Part shown: positions 50,146-58,947 of the stretch, in pieces
How the letters are laid out: each line of letters opens with the position of its first letter
Position numbering within the stretch: position 1 is the first letter of the stretch
Assembly: GCA_964398185.1 (NCBI GenBank)
Contig: CAYNML010000026.1
Span: forward strand, 5,545-69,544
From: Fen-1058 sp964398185
Lineage (GTDB): Bacteria; Chloroflexota; Anaerolineae; Fen-1058
DNA: 64,000 nucleotides
Direction of reading: 5' to 3'
The notes under the pieces: model-generated
Told to the model about the DNA's origin: nothing
The model's database searches: none
What the model saw: only the letters and a program-made list of their open reading frames with translations
Position numbers and translations under genes: made by a program

Positions 50146-51432
50146 ATGAAAGTGCTGTGGTTGCTGTTACTGCTGCCGCTGCTGTCGGTGATACCACAGA
50201 CGGCGCGCCCCAACTGTCGCTCGGATATTCAGGGCGTCACGCACTGCGTCGAGGATGGCGGCGACACGCAGCTGCTCATCATCGATCTGAGCGATCCTTA
50301 TCTGCGCGTGCAGACGGTGATGGCGAATGATGTATTGGATGTGTGGCCGTCGGACGAAGAACGCGAAAGTGTGAGCGATATGGCGCAGCGCTATCGCGCT
50401 GACGGCGTGATTGCGGCCATCAACGCCGATTACTTCGGGCGCGAGCGCGGCCCCGAAGGACCTACGGTGGTGCAGGGGCAGCGGCTCGATACCCCCGTGA
50501 CGATCGCGCTGAATCCCAGCGAGTATCGCCGCACGACATTGGCCCTGGCGCGATGGGGACAGGCGGCGATCACCCACCTCAACCCGATCGGTTCTCTCAG
50601 CCCCGGCGTCTACCGTGATCTGTTGTTCAACGCGGTCAGCGGCGGGCCGATCATCTTATATGAAGGCCGCGTGCTGCCCGAAGCATTCGCGTGTCTGTTT
50701 GACGGCATTCCGATGGGGGCGTGCCGCCGCGCTCGGCAGACGGCGGCGGGGATCGATGAATCGGGCCAGACGCTGTATCTGGTGGCGAGTGAGCAGCGAT
50801 CGACCGGGCGCCTGGCCGAATTGCTGCGCGAGTATGGCGCGTTCAACGCGATGAAATTAGACGGCGGCGGCTCGACGCAGTTGTGGTATCGCGGGCGCAC
50901 GCTGGTGGACAGCGAACGCAAGATTGCCAATGCGCTGCTGATCTTCAAGGAAGACGCGCCGCGCCACGCCGCGAAGTTGATCGCGCGTCCGCCGGTCTTG
51001 TTGATCGAAGAGGGCACAGGGGCTTCCGTCGAAGTGGAGCTGCGCAACGCCGGTCATCTCGACTGGACGAGCGATCGCTACTACGGCTTGCGTCTCCGCG
51101 AAGACGAAGCGTGGGCCAGTGACTTTCTGCGTCTGCCGCAGGACGTGGCGCCGAACGGCACAGCCGTGTTCACGCTGCCGATCAATTCGGCGTTGACGGC
51201 GGGTGTGTACACCTCGACGTGGCAGCTGGCGACGCCGTTCGAATCGTTCGGCCCGACAGTGCCGGTGAATATCGTCGTGCTGCCGCGCGAGGCGGGCGAT
51301 CTGCACAAGCAGGTTCAACCGCTGCTCAAGCGTCTGACGCGCTTAAGCGACAAGAGCTATGAAGTGGAATGGCCTAAGACGGCGCAGCAGATTCAGCAGA
51401 TGATTGAAGCGTGGGTGAAGAAGAAGCCGTAA
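50146..51432 (+). CDS. Exported NAGPA-type phosphodiester glycosidase with NBR1-type Ig domain
   Basis: A 428-aa protein with a signal peptide (MKVLWLLLLLPLLSVIPQTA). The phosphodiester glycosidase/NAGPA domain spans about 45-275, with DGVIAAINADYF, FNAVSGGPIILYEG, RQTAAGIDESGQTLYLV and the hallmark MKLDGGGSTQLWYRG. A C-terminal beta sandwich (about 280-385, VEVELRNAGHLDWTSDRYYG) resembles the NBR1 Ig-like domain in the protein at 42034-45153. Probably acts on cell-surface phosphoglycans. Confidence 0.88.
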   Translation: MKVLWLLLLLPLLSVIPQTARPNCRSDIQGVTHCVEDGGDTQLLIIDLSDPYLRVQTVMANDVLDVWPSDEERESVSDMAQRYRADGVIAAINADYFGRERGPEGPTVVQGQRLDTPVTIALNPSEYRRTTLALARWGQAAITHLNPIGSLSPGVYRDLLFNAVSGGPIILYEGRVLPEAFACLFDGIPMGACRRARQTAAGIDESGQTLYLVASEQRSTGRLAELLREYGAFNAMKLDGGGSTQLWYRGRTLVDSERKIANALLIFKEDAPRHAAKLIARPPVLLIEEGTGASVEVELRNAGHLDWTSDRYYGLRLREDEAWASDFLRLPQDVAPNGTAVFTLPINSALTAGVYTSTWQLATPFESFGPTVPVNIVVLPREAGDLHKQVQPLLKRLTRLSDKSYEVEWPKTAQQIQQMIEAWVKKKP

Positions 51433-51448
51433 CTGAGTGGATTTCAAG

Positions 51449-51509
51449 CATCCCGCCTGGCGCTCCGCTTACGCCGTGTCCGCAAAGCGGCGGCGCGCTA
51501 GGCGGGATG
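51449..51509. repeat. CATCCCGCC palindromic repeat, copy 1
   Basis: CATCCCGCCTGGCGC...GCGCGCTAGGCGGGATG with an internal CGCCGTGTCCGCAAAGCGGCG. Its inverse matches 63842-63893. It is followed to about 51580 by iterated ACGCACCACGCACCATGCG words. Together they fill 51433-51558. Confidence 0.75.
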
Positions 51510-51558
51510 CTACGCACTACGTTTTACGCATCACGCACCACGCACCATGCGCCACGCA

Positions 51559-52554
51559 TCACGCACCACGCACCACGGGAAAATCCAGCAGCAGCACTTC
51601 CACCACCAAGCGCGCCGTCACATTGCGATCCATCTGCCACAGGGCGCGGCCACACGCATCGGCCGCGGCTTTGGCTTGATTCAGCTCCACGCGCCGCGCC
51701 AGGGACCGAATCTCCGCTGCGCGATCGACGTTGATCAATTCTGCCGAACTGCCGCTGCTCGCCAGCAGCACATCGCGCCACCACGTGCGCCACAGATCGA
51801 TCGCGTGGCGGGCACGCTCGCTTTTCTTGGTCAGTTCTTCGGCGTAGGCAAAGCGCGCGACCCGATCGGCTGTCAGCAACCCCTGCAAGTCTTCCAGGTA
51901 TTTCGCCCGCTCAGACATGATCGCCGCATCGCCGACCGCAGTGACCGCCCAGCCCAGTCGCCCGCCGGAGAGGTGCGCCAGTAAATTAGCTTGATTGGCC
52001 GCGACGTGCCATTGCTTGATCAACGCTTCGCGCACCTGGGCGATGGTCAATGGGCGCAGCGGCACTTGCTGGCAGCGCGAGACGATGGTGGGCAAGAGCA
52101 ATTCGGGATCAGACGCGAGCACGATCAGGACCACGTAGTCCGGCGGTTCTTCCAGCGTCTTGAGCAGGGCGTTCTGCGCTTCGGTGGTGGCGACCTCGAA
52201 TTGATCGAAGATCGCCACGCGGTAGCGGCCTTCCACGGGGCGCAGCGCGAGATCGTGCTGCAGGGCGCGCACCTGATCGATTTTGACGCGCGCGCCGTCG
52301 GGTGCAATCAGCTGCACGTCGGGATGTTTGCCGGCTGAGATGAGTTGGCACGAACGGCACTGGCCGCACGGTCGGGCCGAGTGGGTCGATCGGCAGTTGA
52401 GGGCCAGCGCTAACGATCGCGCCAGCGTGGCCTTGCCGATCTGCGATGGCCCGCTGAACAGATAGGCGTGCGCGGGTCGATCATCCGCCACGGCGCGATC
52501 GAGACTGCGGACGGCCCACTCGTGGCCGAGGACGGGCCAGCTGCTAGAGGTCAT
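51559..52554 (-). CDS. holB: DNA polymerase III delta' subunit
   Basis: A 331-aa AAA+ clamp-loader subunit. P-loop GPSQIGKATLARSLALALNC, zinc ribbon CGQCRSCQLISAGKHPD, sensor/DEAD-like VAIFDQFEVATTEAQNALLKTLEEP and the SRC motif in IVSRCQQVPL. P-loop residues fit delta-prime-like or gamma/tau-like loaders; the length favours delta'. Its 3' end abuts the repeat tract. A -10 box sits six bases before the ATG. Confidence 0.92.
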   Translation of the reverse strand: MTSSSWPVLGHEWAVRSLDRAVADDRPAHAYLFSGPSQIGKATLARSLALALNCRSTHSARPCGQCRSCQLISAGKHPDVQLIAPDGARVKIDQVRALQHDLALRPVEGRYRVAIFDQFEVATTEAQNALLKTLEEPPDYVVLIVLASDPELLLPTIVSRCQQVPLRPLTIAQVREALIKQWHVAANQANLLAHLSGGRLGWAVTAVGDAAIMSERAKYLEDLQGLLTADRVARFAYAEELTKKSERARHAIDLWRTWWRDVLLASSGSSAELINVDRAAEIRSLARRVELNQAKAAADACGRALWQMDRNVTARLVVEVLLLDFPVVRGA

Positions 52555-52560
52555 GTGGTG

Positions 52561-52566
52561 ATTATA
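52561..52566 (-). promoter_or_regulatory. -10 element six bases from the holB start (leaderless)
   Basis: Minus-strand TATAAT, then CACCAC, then ATG 52554. It is divergent from the rplS promoter 30 bp away. Confidence 0.65.
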
Positions 52567-52595
52567 GCAACGAACAAATACAAAAGAAAGGGGAC

Positions 52596-52624
52596 TTGCC
52601 GCCGCCCGTGAAGCATGTTATAAT
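52596..52624 (+). promoter_or_regulatory. Promoter of rplS
   Basis: TTGCCG (52596-52601), 17-bp spacer and TATAAT (52619-52624). The 5' leader is about 48 nt and contains CGGCTCGCGCTCGG, possibly a small fold for ribosomal autocontrol. Confidence 0.8.
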
Positions 52625-52679
52625 CTCGGCTCGCGCTCGGGGGAAAGAGCGCTTTATTTTGCATGTAGGGGATGTTACG

Positions 52680-53036
52680 ATGAACGTTCTGGATACGCTG
52701 ACTCCAAAGAAAACCGATCGGCCGCGGTTGGCCCCGGGCGACACGGTGCGGGTGCATACGTTGATCGTCGAAGGCGATCGCGAGCGCGTGCAGGTCTTTC
52801 AGGGCACCGTGATTCGCATCCGCAGCGGCGGCGCCAACGCCAACTTCACCGTGCGCCGCGTGGCGTCGCATGGCGTGGGCGTGGAGCGCACCTTCCTGCT
52901 GCACTCGCCGCGCATCGAGAAGATCGAAGTGATGCGCAGTTCCAAGACGCGCCGCGCGCAGCTGTATTATCTGCGCGATCTGCAGGGCAAGGCCGCGCGC
53001 TTGAAGGAACGCTCGACGGTCGCAGCGGAAGAATAG
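52680..53036 (+). CDS. rplS: Ribosomal protein bL19
   Basis: A 118-aa large-subunit protein at the subunit interface. LAPGDTVRVHTLIVEGDRERVQVFQGTVIRIRSGG (split across its conserved beta strands), GVGVERTFLLHSPRIEKIEV and RRAQLYYLRDLQGKAARLKE are highly characteristic. GGGGA precedes ATG 52680; an upstream extension of the frame lies in the promoter and is discarded. Monocistronic with own promoter and terminator. Confidence 0.97.
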   Translation: MNVLDTLTPKKTDRPRLAPGDTVRVHTLIVEGDRERVQVFQGTVIRIRSGGANANFTVRRVASHGVGVERTFLLHSPRIEKIEVMRSSKTRRAQLYYLRDLQGKAARLKERSTVAAEE

Positions 53037-53058
53037 TTTTGCCGGCAGTACCCAGCGG

Positions 53059-53104
53059 AGCGTAGGCGATCCAGATCACTCTGGATGAGCCTGCGCTTTT
53101 TTTA
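53059..53104 (+). terminator. Terminator of rplS
   Basis: AGCGTAGGC-G-ATCCAGA and TCTGGAT-GA-GCCTGCGCT pair with a small bulge, followed by seven T. Confidence 0.9.
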
Positions 53105-53205
53105 TAACGCGCGGTGTCTGTGGATGGGGCATCCCCGTGCCCACTGGTGATCAAACGGGGCGGCATGGGGATGTTGCTTTTGTGGCTGCTCAACCTGCAA
53201 GTCAA

Positions 53206-53289
53206 TGTCATTCCCGCGTGCTTGTGGCGGGAATCCAGAGGCTTGCTCCGACTTAACCTCGATGCCCGACTACAGCACTCGGGCATGAC
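53206..53289. repeat. Dispersed repeat, CATTCCCGCG / CTCGGGCATGAC family, copy 3
   Basis: GTCATTCCCGCGTGC...GGCGGGAATCCAG hairpin followed by CGATGCCCGAC...CACTCGGGCATGAC hairpin, between rplS and the aminopeptidase gene. Relatives at 14454-14531 and 32580-32710. Confidence 0.8.
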
Positions 53290-53329
53290 GGTTGAGCAGG
53301 GATGTTGCTTTATTCAAGGGAGCAAGAAG

Positions 53330-54361
53330 ATGAACCGGGATGTCGTTCGGCGTACGCAATTCGATCCGGCGTTAAGCGTGGGCGCGCGCAATGCCACACA
53401 AGTCTGCCTGCGCTTGCAGCCTCAGGAGCAGTTGACGGTGATCGCTGATCGCGAAGGGTTGGAGATCGCCGCCGCGCTGGTGCAGGAGATTGAAGCGATC
53501 GGCGCGTCGTATCATGTCTTTGTACTGGAAGAACTCGCCGCACGTCCGCTGGAGCACATGCCCGCGCCTGTGCTGGCCGAGCTGGAAAAATCGCAAGTCA
53601 GCATCTTCGCGGCGCAGGCACAGCGCGGCGAACTGCGCTCGCGCATGGAGATGATGGATGTGGTCAATCGCAACCGCTTGCGCCACGGGCACATGGTCAA
53701 CATCACCACCGAGATCATGCTGCAAGGGATGCAGGCCGATTTTCTGCAAGTCGATCGCTTGAGCCAGCGGGTAATCGAAAAAGCGCGGCAGGCCAAGACG
53801 GTGCGGGCGACGTCGAAGGGCGGCACGGAGATCGTGGCGGAGATGTCGCCGCAGTTGAAGTGGGTGAAGACCAGCGGCCTGATCACACCCGATAAGTGGG
53901 GCAACCTTCCCGGCGGCGAGATCTTCACCTCGCCGTATTCCGTGAATGGTCGTTTTGTGTGCGACGGCGTGGTGGGCGATTACCTCTGCGCCAAGTACGG
54001 CGATCTGAAACAAACCCCGCTGACGATCGAAGTCAAAGATGCGCGCATCGTCGCTTTGCAGTGCGCGAACACGGAACTGCTGAACGAGTTTGCGGCCTAC
54101 ACCCGCACGGATGAGAACAGCGATCAGGTGGGGGAATTCGCCATCGGCACGAATCTAGCGGTGACGCGCATCATCGGCAACATTCTGCAAGATGAAAAGA
54201 TTCCGGGCGTTCACATCGCGTTCGGGCATCCGTACAACGAGCACACCGGGCAGACGTGGCATTCGACGACGCACATCGATTGCGTGGGGCGCGATTTCGA
54301 CATCTGGCTGGACGACGAGCCGATCATGCGTGACGGGCAGTTTTTGATTGAGGCGGATTGA
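53330..54361 (+). CDS. M29-type aminopeptidase-like metalloenzyme
   Basis: A 343-aa protein resembling thermophilic aminopeptidases (M29/leucyl aminopeptidase-like). Features: LRLQPQEQLTVIADREGLE, NLPGGEIFTSPYSVNG with a metal-binding Glu, AYTRTDENSDQVGEFAIGTN, HIAFGHPYNEHTGQTWHSTTHID with several His and the terminal MRDGQFLIE. ATG 53330 follows AAGGGAG; upstream frame runs through the repeat. It lies just before two C26-type hydrolases. Confidence 0.85.
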   Translation: MNRDVVRRTQFDPALSVGARNATQVCLRLQPQEQLTVIADREGLEIAAALVQEIEAIGASYHVFVLEELAARPLEHMPAPVLAELEKSQVSIFAAQAQRGELRSRMEMMDVVNRNRLRHGHMVNITTEIMLQGMQADFLQVDRLSQRVIEKARQAKTVRATSKGGTEIVAEMSPQLKWVKTSGLITPDKWGNLPGGEIFTSPYSVNGRFVCDGVVGDYLCAKYGDLKQTPLTIEVKDARIVALQCANTELLNEFAAYTRTDENSDQVGEFAIGTNLAVTRIIGNILQDEKIPGVHIAFGHPYNEHTGQTWHSTTHIDCVGRDFDIWLDDEPIMRDGQFLIEAD

Positions 54362-54363
54362 AG

Positions 54364-55095
54364 ATGAAACCACTGATTGGCATTACGGGTTTTGAAACAG
54401 CTTATCCCAAACCGCCGCACGCGCCGCTGTATGCGACCGGTCAGCGCTACGTGCGCGCCATCGAAGACGCGGGCGGCCTGCCGGTGATCCTGTCACCGGG
54501 CTTGAGCAACGATTCGCTGCTGGCGGTCTTTGAGCGACTCGACGGCTTGCTGCTCTCCGGCGGCGGCGACATCGATCCGACGATTTACGGCGAAGAGCCG
54601 CATCCCACCATCTGGGGCCTGGACATGAACCGCGACCGGGCGGAGCTGGCCATGGCGCAATGGGCGGCCGAGGCGCAGAAGCCGCTGCTGTGCATTTGCC
54701 GCGGCACGCAGGTGTTGAACGTGGCGCTGGGCGGCTCGCTGCTGCAGGATATTGAAACCATGAAGCCCGAAGCGCTGCGCCACATGTTCGATCAGGAAGT
54801 GACGCCGCGCGAGGAGATCACGCATCACGTCACGGTGAATATCGATTCACTGCTGGGCGAATTGATTCAGTCGAATACCGCGCAGGTCAATTCGTGGCAT
54901 CACCAGGCCATTAAGCGTGTGGCGGGCGATCTGAAAGTGGTGGCGCAGGCGCCCGATGGCATCGTGGAAGCGATCGAGATTCCGGGGCACCGCTTTGCGC
55001 TGGGCGTGCAGTGGCATCCCGAATGGTTGTACGATCGGCAGCCAGAGATGGCGCGCCTGTTCCAGGGCTTGATCGCCGCAGCGGCGACGGAATAG
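54364..55095 (+). CDS. C26-type class I glutamine amidotransferase-like hydrolase 1
   Basis: A 243-aa hydrolase of the gamma-glutamyl-GABA hydrolase (PuuD) type. LLLSGGGDIDPTIYG, nucleophile Cys in LCICRGTQVLNVALGGSL and His-Glu in GVQWHPEWLYD. Probably cleaves gamma-glutamyl amides. It follows the aminopeptidase stop by 2 bp and is a tandem paralog of the next gene. Confidence 0.92.
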   Translation: MKPLIGITGFETAYPKPPHAPLYATGQRYVRAIEDAGGLPVILSPGLSNDSLLAVFERLDGLLLSGGGDIDPTIYGEEPHPTIWGLDMNRDRAELAMAQWAAEAQKPLLCICRGTQVLNVALGGSLLQDIETMKPEALRHMFDQEVTPREEITHHVTVNIDSLLGELIQSNTAQVNSWHHQAIKRVAGDLKVVAQAPDGIVEAIEIPGHRFALGVQWHPEWLYDRQPEMARLFQGLIAAAATE

Positions 55096-55100
55096 TTTTA

Positions 55101-55832
55101 ATGAGACCCATCATCGGCATTACGAGTTCAATCGATCACCGTTCGGCAGCGTTTGGCGAGACGTATTCGCTGACGCGCAAGTATGCCGAAGGGGTGGTGC
55201 AAGCGGGCGGCGCGCCGCTGATCGTGCCGCACAACCTTGATGAAGAGACGTTGCACGTCGTGTTGGATCGACTGGACGGCGTGCTGTTGTCCGGCGGGGG
55301 CGATATCGATCCGGCGGTGTTCGGTGAAGCGGCGCACCCCGCGACGGGCGAGATTGAGCCCGATCGCGATCGCGTGGAGTTGGCGCTGGCGCGCTTGATC
55401 GTCGAGCACGATCGGCCCTTCCTGGCGATCTGCCGCGGCATCCAGGTGTTGAACGTGGCGCTGGGCGGATCGCTGGTGCAGGATATTCCCTCGCAAGTGC
55501 CCAACGCGCTGCCGCACTCGTTTGATCGCAAAACGACACCGCGCAATTATGTGGCGCATCCCGTGAAGATCGATCCGAGTTCGCAGTTGGCGCGCATCAT
55601 GCAGGTCGAGGTGGCGCGGACCAATTCGTGGCATCATCAAGCGATCAAGCAGGTGGCAGATGGCTTGCAGGTAACGGCGGTCGCGCCCGATGGCGTGATC
55701 GAAGCGGTGGAGGCGCCGGGGCGGCGCTATGCCATCGGCGTGCAGTGGCATCCCGAGTGGATGTTTGAGCAGTGGGCGGAGCAGCGGCGATTGTTTGAGG
55801 GGTTGGTGAGGGCGGCCGGTGTCAACGGATAG
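55101..55832 (+). CDS. C26-type class I glutamine amidotransferase-like hydrolase 2
   Basis: Also 243 aa, collinear with the preceding gene and sharing LLSGGGDIDP, AICRGIQVLNVALGGSL with the nucleophile Cys and GVQWHPEWMFE. Starts 6 bp after it without a strong ribosome site. The tandem copies may handle different gamma-glutamyl peptides released with the upstream aminopeptidase. It ends 16 bp before a scaffold gap. Confidence 0.92.
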   Translation: MRPIIGITSSIDHRSAAFGETYSLTRKYAEGVVQAGGAPLIVPHNLDEETLHVVLDRLDGVLLSGGGDIDPAVFGEAAHPATGEIEPDRDRVELALARLIVEHDRPFLAICRGIQVLNVALGGSLVQDIPSQVPNALPHSFDRKTTPRNYVAHPVKIDPSSQLARIMQVEVARTNSWHHQAIKQVADGLQVTAVAPDGVIEAVEAPGRRYAIGVQWHPEWMFEQWAEQRRLFEGLVRAAGVNG

Positions 55833-55848
55833 GCAGCGGATCAGCGGA

Positions 55849-55948
55849 NNNNNNNNNNNNNNNNNNNNNNNNNNNNNNNNNNNNNNNNNNNNNNNNNNNN
55901 NNNNNNNNNNNNNNNNNNNNNNNNNNNNNNNNNNNNNNNNNNNNNNNN
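55849..55948. other. 100-N assembly gap in a tandem-repeat tract
   Basis: Exactly 100 N. The left flank reads GCAGCGGATCAGCGGA and the right flank ACGGATTTCAAAGCGGATTT, so the gap probably replaces a CGGATTTCAAA-type tandem array. Real length and content are unknown. Confidence 0.95.
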
Positions 55949-55990
55949 AAAACGGATTTCAAAGCGGATTTCAAAACGAATGCAGGTGGT

Positions 55991-56021
55991 CGGAAGTCGG
56001 GTTATAATGATCTGACTTCCG
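55991..56021 (+). promoter_or_regulatory. Palindrome around the murI -10 box
   Basis: CGGAAGTC (55991-55998) and GACTTCCG (56014-56021) are perfect 8-bp arms around TATAAT (56003-56008). A candidate operator or repeat-borne promoter 52 bp before murI. No good -35. Confidence 0.55.
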
Positions 56022-56059
56022 ATTTTGTTTTACGAATTACTTGTTACTCATTACTTCCC

Positions 56060-56881
56060 ATGTCCAACTCATCACCCATCGGCATCTTTGATTCCGGCAT
56101 TGGCGGCCTGAGCGTGTGGCGCGAGATTGCGCGGCAGCTGCCGCACGAAGACACAATCTACTTTGCCGATCAGCTTCACATTCCCTACGGCCCGCGCTCG
56201 CTGCAGGAAATCCGATCGTTCTCGGAAGCCATCACGCGTTTCCTGCTGGAGCGCGGCAGCAAGATCATCGTTGTGGCGTGCAATACCGCTTCGGCGGCAG
56301 CCTTAAAACATCTGCGCGCCACGTTTCCTGAAGCGCCCTTTGTCGGCATGGAACCGGCCGTCAAGCCAGCGGCGGAGACCACGCGCACGGGGGTCGTGGG
56401 TGTCATGGCCACGCCCGCGACGTTTCAAGGCGAGTTGTTCGCGAGCGTGGTGGAGCGTTTTGCCAACGGCGTGCAGCTAATTAATCAGGTGTGTCCGGGA
56501 CTGGTAGAGCAAATCGAAGCGGGGAGGTTGGATACACCAGACACGGTGGAGATGCTCGATCGGTTTTTGCAGCCGATCCGTGCAGCGGAGGCAGATACGA
56601 TCGTGTTGGGCTGCACACATTATCCGTTCGTCATCGACGTGATCCGCCAACTGGTTCCGGGCGTGAGCGTGATCGATCCAGCGCCCGCGGTCGCGCGGCA
56701 GGTCGATCGGGTGTTGCGCGAGCGCCACTGGCAGCGTGTGACAGACCGCATGGGGCAACATCACTTCATCACCAGCGGCGACGGCGATCGGTACCGGGCA
56801 GCGCTGCGCGCGCTGGTGCAGGTCGACTCGCCGGTGCTGCGCGCGACGTGGAACCCACCGCAACGATCTCTGACGGAGTAA
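56060..56881 (+). CDS. murI: Glutamate racemase
   Basis: Supplies D-glutamate for peptidoglycan. The 273-aa cofactor-independent racemase has IGIFDSGIGGLSVWREI, FADQLHIPYGPRS, first catalytic Cys in VVACNTASAAAL and second in VLGCTHYPFVI. There is no ribosome-binding site near ATG 56060, although the promoter leaves a 45-nt leader made of ACTCATTACTT-type words. Confidence 0.96.
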   Translation: MSNSSPIGIFDSGIGGLSVWREIARQLPHEDTIYFADQLHIPYGPRSLQEIRSFSEAITRFLLERGSKIIVVACNTASAAALKHLRATFPEAPFVGMEPAVKPAAETTRTGVVGVMATPATFQGELFASVVERFANGVQLINQVCPGLVEQIEAGRLDTPDTVEMLDRFLQPIRAAEADTIVLGCTHYPFVIDVIRQLVPGVSVIDPAPAVARQVDRVLRERHWQRVTDRMGQHHFITSGDGDRYRAALRALVQVDSPVLRATWNPPQRSLTE

Positions 56882-56889
56882 CGATTACC

Positions 56890-57435
56890 ATGGCGACAGA
56901 ATCGCATTACGACATTACGCTGCATCTGGACCACCTGGGACAGCTGTTCACGATTCCCGAACCGGATCCATTCGATCCCCGCGCACGCTACACGGCGGGG
57001 CTGGAAACCATTATCACTGAGTTGAAGCCCAAGGCAAAGATCAGCAAGGTGCGCGCCACGATCGTGCTGCCGCCGGATCAGATCGCGCCCGATACCGAGA
57101 CGCGCCTGCGCGGCGCGTTGGCGCGCTATTGTCAGCAGCGCATTACCGCAGGGCGGCAGGAGTTGATAGTGCTGCGGCGGCAAGGTATTACGGCGCTGCA
57201 CAAGGGTCTGATCTTCTGGGGCGTCTGCCTGTTGCTCGCCATGCTGTTTGAAAGCGCCATGCTGCTTCCGGAATGGGTGCGGCGTTTTGGCGGCGAAGGA
57301 TTCTTGATTGCCGGTTGGGTGAGCCTGTGGTATCCCATTGAGATTCTGCTGTACGAATGGTGGCCGGTTACACAACAGATCCGCATTTACAAGAGCATCA
57401 TGCGCATGGATATCGTCTTCAAGGAGGAGACATGA
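56890..57435 (+). CDS. Two-helix membrane protein of unknown function
   Basis: A 181-aa protein. A soluble N-terminal half (about 1-105, ATIVLPPDQIAPDTE) precedes two hydrophobic segments (about 113-130 and 140-158), between which lies RRFGGEGFLIAG; it ends LYEWWPVTQQIRIYKSIM. No family recognised. Its stop overlaps the aminotransferase start by four bases (ATGA). The open frame continues upstream inside murI, but ATG 56890 fits gene order. Confidence 0.8.
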   Translation: MATESHYDITLHLDHLGQLFTIPEPDPFDPRARYTAGLETIITELKPKAKISKVRATIVLPPDQIAPDTETRLRGALARYCQQRITAGRQELIVLRRQGITALHKGLIFWGVCLLLAMLFESAMLLPEWVRRFGGEGFLIAGWVSLWYPIEILLYEWWPVTQQIRIYKSIMRMDIVFKEET

Positions 57436-58784
57436 CCAGTATCGATCGCACCCGCTTAGCCCAGCAATTGGAATACGAACAGCAGCGCTTTGTTGAGACG
57501 CATCCCAAGTCGCGCGAGTTGTTCGCGCGGGCCAGGCGGTCTTTGCTGGCCGGGGTGCCGATGAGTTGGATGGTGAAGTGGGCGGGTTCGTTCCCGGTGT
57601 TTGTGACCGGCGGCAAAGGCGCGCACTTCACCGATGTGGACGGGCACGATTACATCGATTTGTGCCTGGGCGACACCGGCGCGATGACGGGGCACGCGCC
57701 CGAGGTGGTGCTGGAGGTGATCGCGGAACGGATGCGGCAGGGGGTGACCTTCATGCTGCCCACCGAGGATGCGGTCTACGTGGGTGAAGAACTGTCACGC
57801 CGCTTTGGTTTGCCGTACTGGCAAGTGTGTCTCACCGCGACGGATGCCAATCGCTTTGCGCTGCGCATGGCGCGCGCGTTGACCAGACGATCGAAAGTGC
57901 TGGTCTTCAACTATTGTTATCACGGCACGGTCGACGAGACGTTTGCCACGCTGCATGATGGTGTAGTTGGTCCGCGATCGGGCAACCTCGGTCCGCAAGT
58001 GAATCCTGCGGAGACGACGAAGGTGATCGAGTTCAACGACATTCCCGCTTTGGAGGCCGCGCTCGCGCCGGGCGATGTGGCCTGCGTGCTGGCTGAACCG
58101 GCCATGACCAACATCGGCATCATTCATCCCGACGCGGGCTATCACGAAGCGCTGCGCGCGATCACGCGCCGCACCGGCACGCTGTTGATCATCGACGAGA
58201 CGCACACGATCTGCACCGGGCCGGGCGGTTATACGCAGGCGTTTGGCTTGCAGCCCGATCTGTTCGTCATCGGCAAACCGATCGGCTCTGGCATCCCCAC
58301 GGCGGTCTACGGCCTGTCGGAGGAGGTGGCCGATCGGGCGCGCACTCAAACGCCGCTGGAGGACATCGACACCAACGGCATCGGCGGAACGTTGTCGGGC
58401 AATGCGCTCTCGCTGGCGGCGATGCGGATCACGCTGGAGCAAGTGCTGACGCCGGAGAACTTTGCGCGCATGATTCCGCTGGCTGAGCGCTTTGAACAAG
58501 GCGTGATTGATGTCATCACGGAACATGAATTGCCGTGGATTGTGAAGCGGCTGGGCTGCCGCGCCGAGTACTGGTTTCGCCCGACGCCGCCGCGCAACGG
58601 CGGAGAGGCCGCCGCGGCAGTGGATTTCGAGCTCGATCAATACATGCACCTCTTCGCGCTGAACCGCGGTATCTTGATGACGCCGTTCCACAACATGGCC
58701 TTGATTTCGCCCTACACCACCGCGGCCGACATCGATCGTCACACGGCGGTCTTTGATGAAGCGGTGCGTTCGTTGACGGGCTAA
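57432..58784 (+). CDS. Class III PLP-dependent aminotransferase
   Basis: A 450-aa fold-type I enzyme close to glutamate-1-semialdehyde aminomutase and similar aspartate-aminotransferase-family members. FNYCYHGTVDETFA, LIIDETHTICTGPGGYTQ with the cofactor Asp and the PLP Lys in FVIGKPIGSGIPTAVYG. GGAGG precedes the ATG. Substrate not deducible; an amino-acid or beta-amino-acid transaminase role is plausible. Confidence 0.9.
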   Translation: MTSIDRTRLAQQLEYEQQRFVETHPKSRELFARARRSLLAGVPMSWMVKWAGSFPVFVTGGKGAHFTDVDGHDYIDLCLGDTGAMTGHAPEVVLEVIAERMRQGVTFMLPTEDAVYVGEELSRRFGLPYWQVCLTATDANRFALRMARALTRRSKVLVFNYCYHGTVDETFATLHDGVVGPRSGNLGPQVNPAETTKVIEFNDIPALEAALAPGDVACVLAEPAMTNIGIIHPDAGYHEALRAITRRTGTLLIIDETHTICTGPGGYTQAFGLQPDLFVIGKPIGSGIPTAVYGLSEEVADRARTQTPLEDIDTNGIGGTLSGNALSLAAMRITLEQVLTPENFARMIPLAERFEQGVIDVITEHELPWIVKRLGCRAEYWFRPTPPRNGGEAAAAVDFELDQYMHLFALNRGILMTPFHNMALISPYTTAADIDRHTAVFDEAVRSLTG

Positions 58785-58947
58785 GGTTTGCGGATAGCTT
58801 GAAAGCGGAAGCCGTAAAGTATGAAGTTTGTCAATTCCGGCAAATGCGCGCGTTTTCGCCAGCTTGTCCAACATGGAGCAAACAGCCGTATGTTACAGTT
58901 GGGTTACATCGCCGCGAGGACGATAGTTCAACGTGACACGGTACTGG

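Noticed and set aside
51510..51580. CRISPR-like iteration of ACGCACCACGCACC words
   Set aside because: Units are contiguous and degenerate without spacers; a low-complexity repeat.
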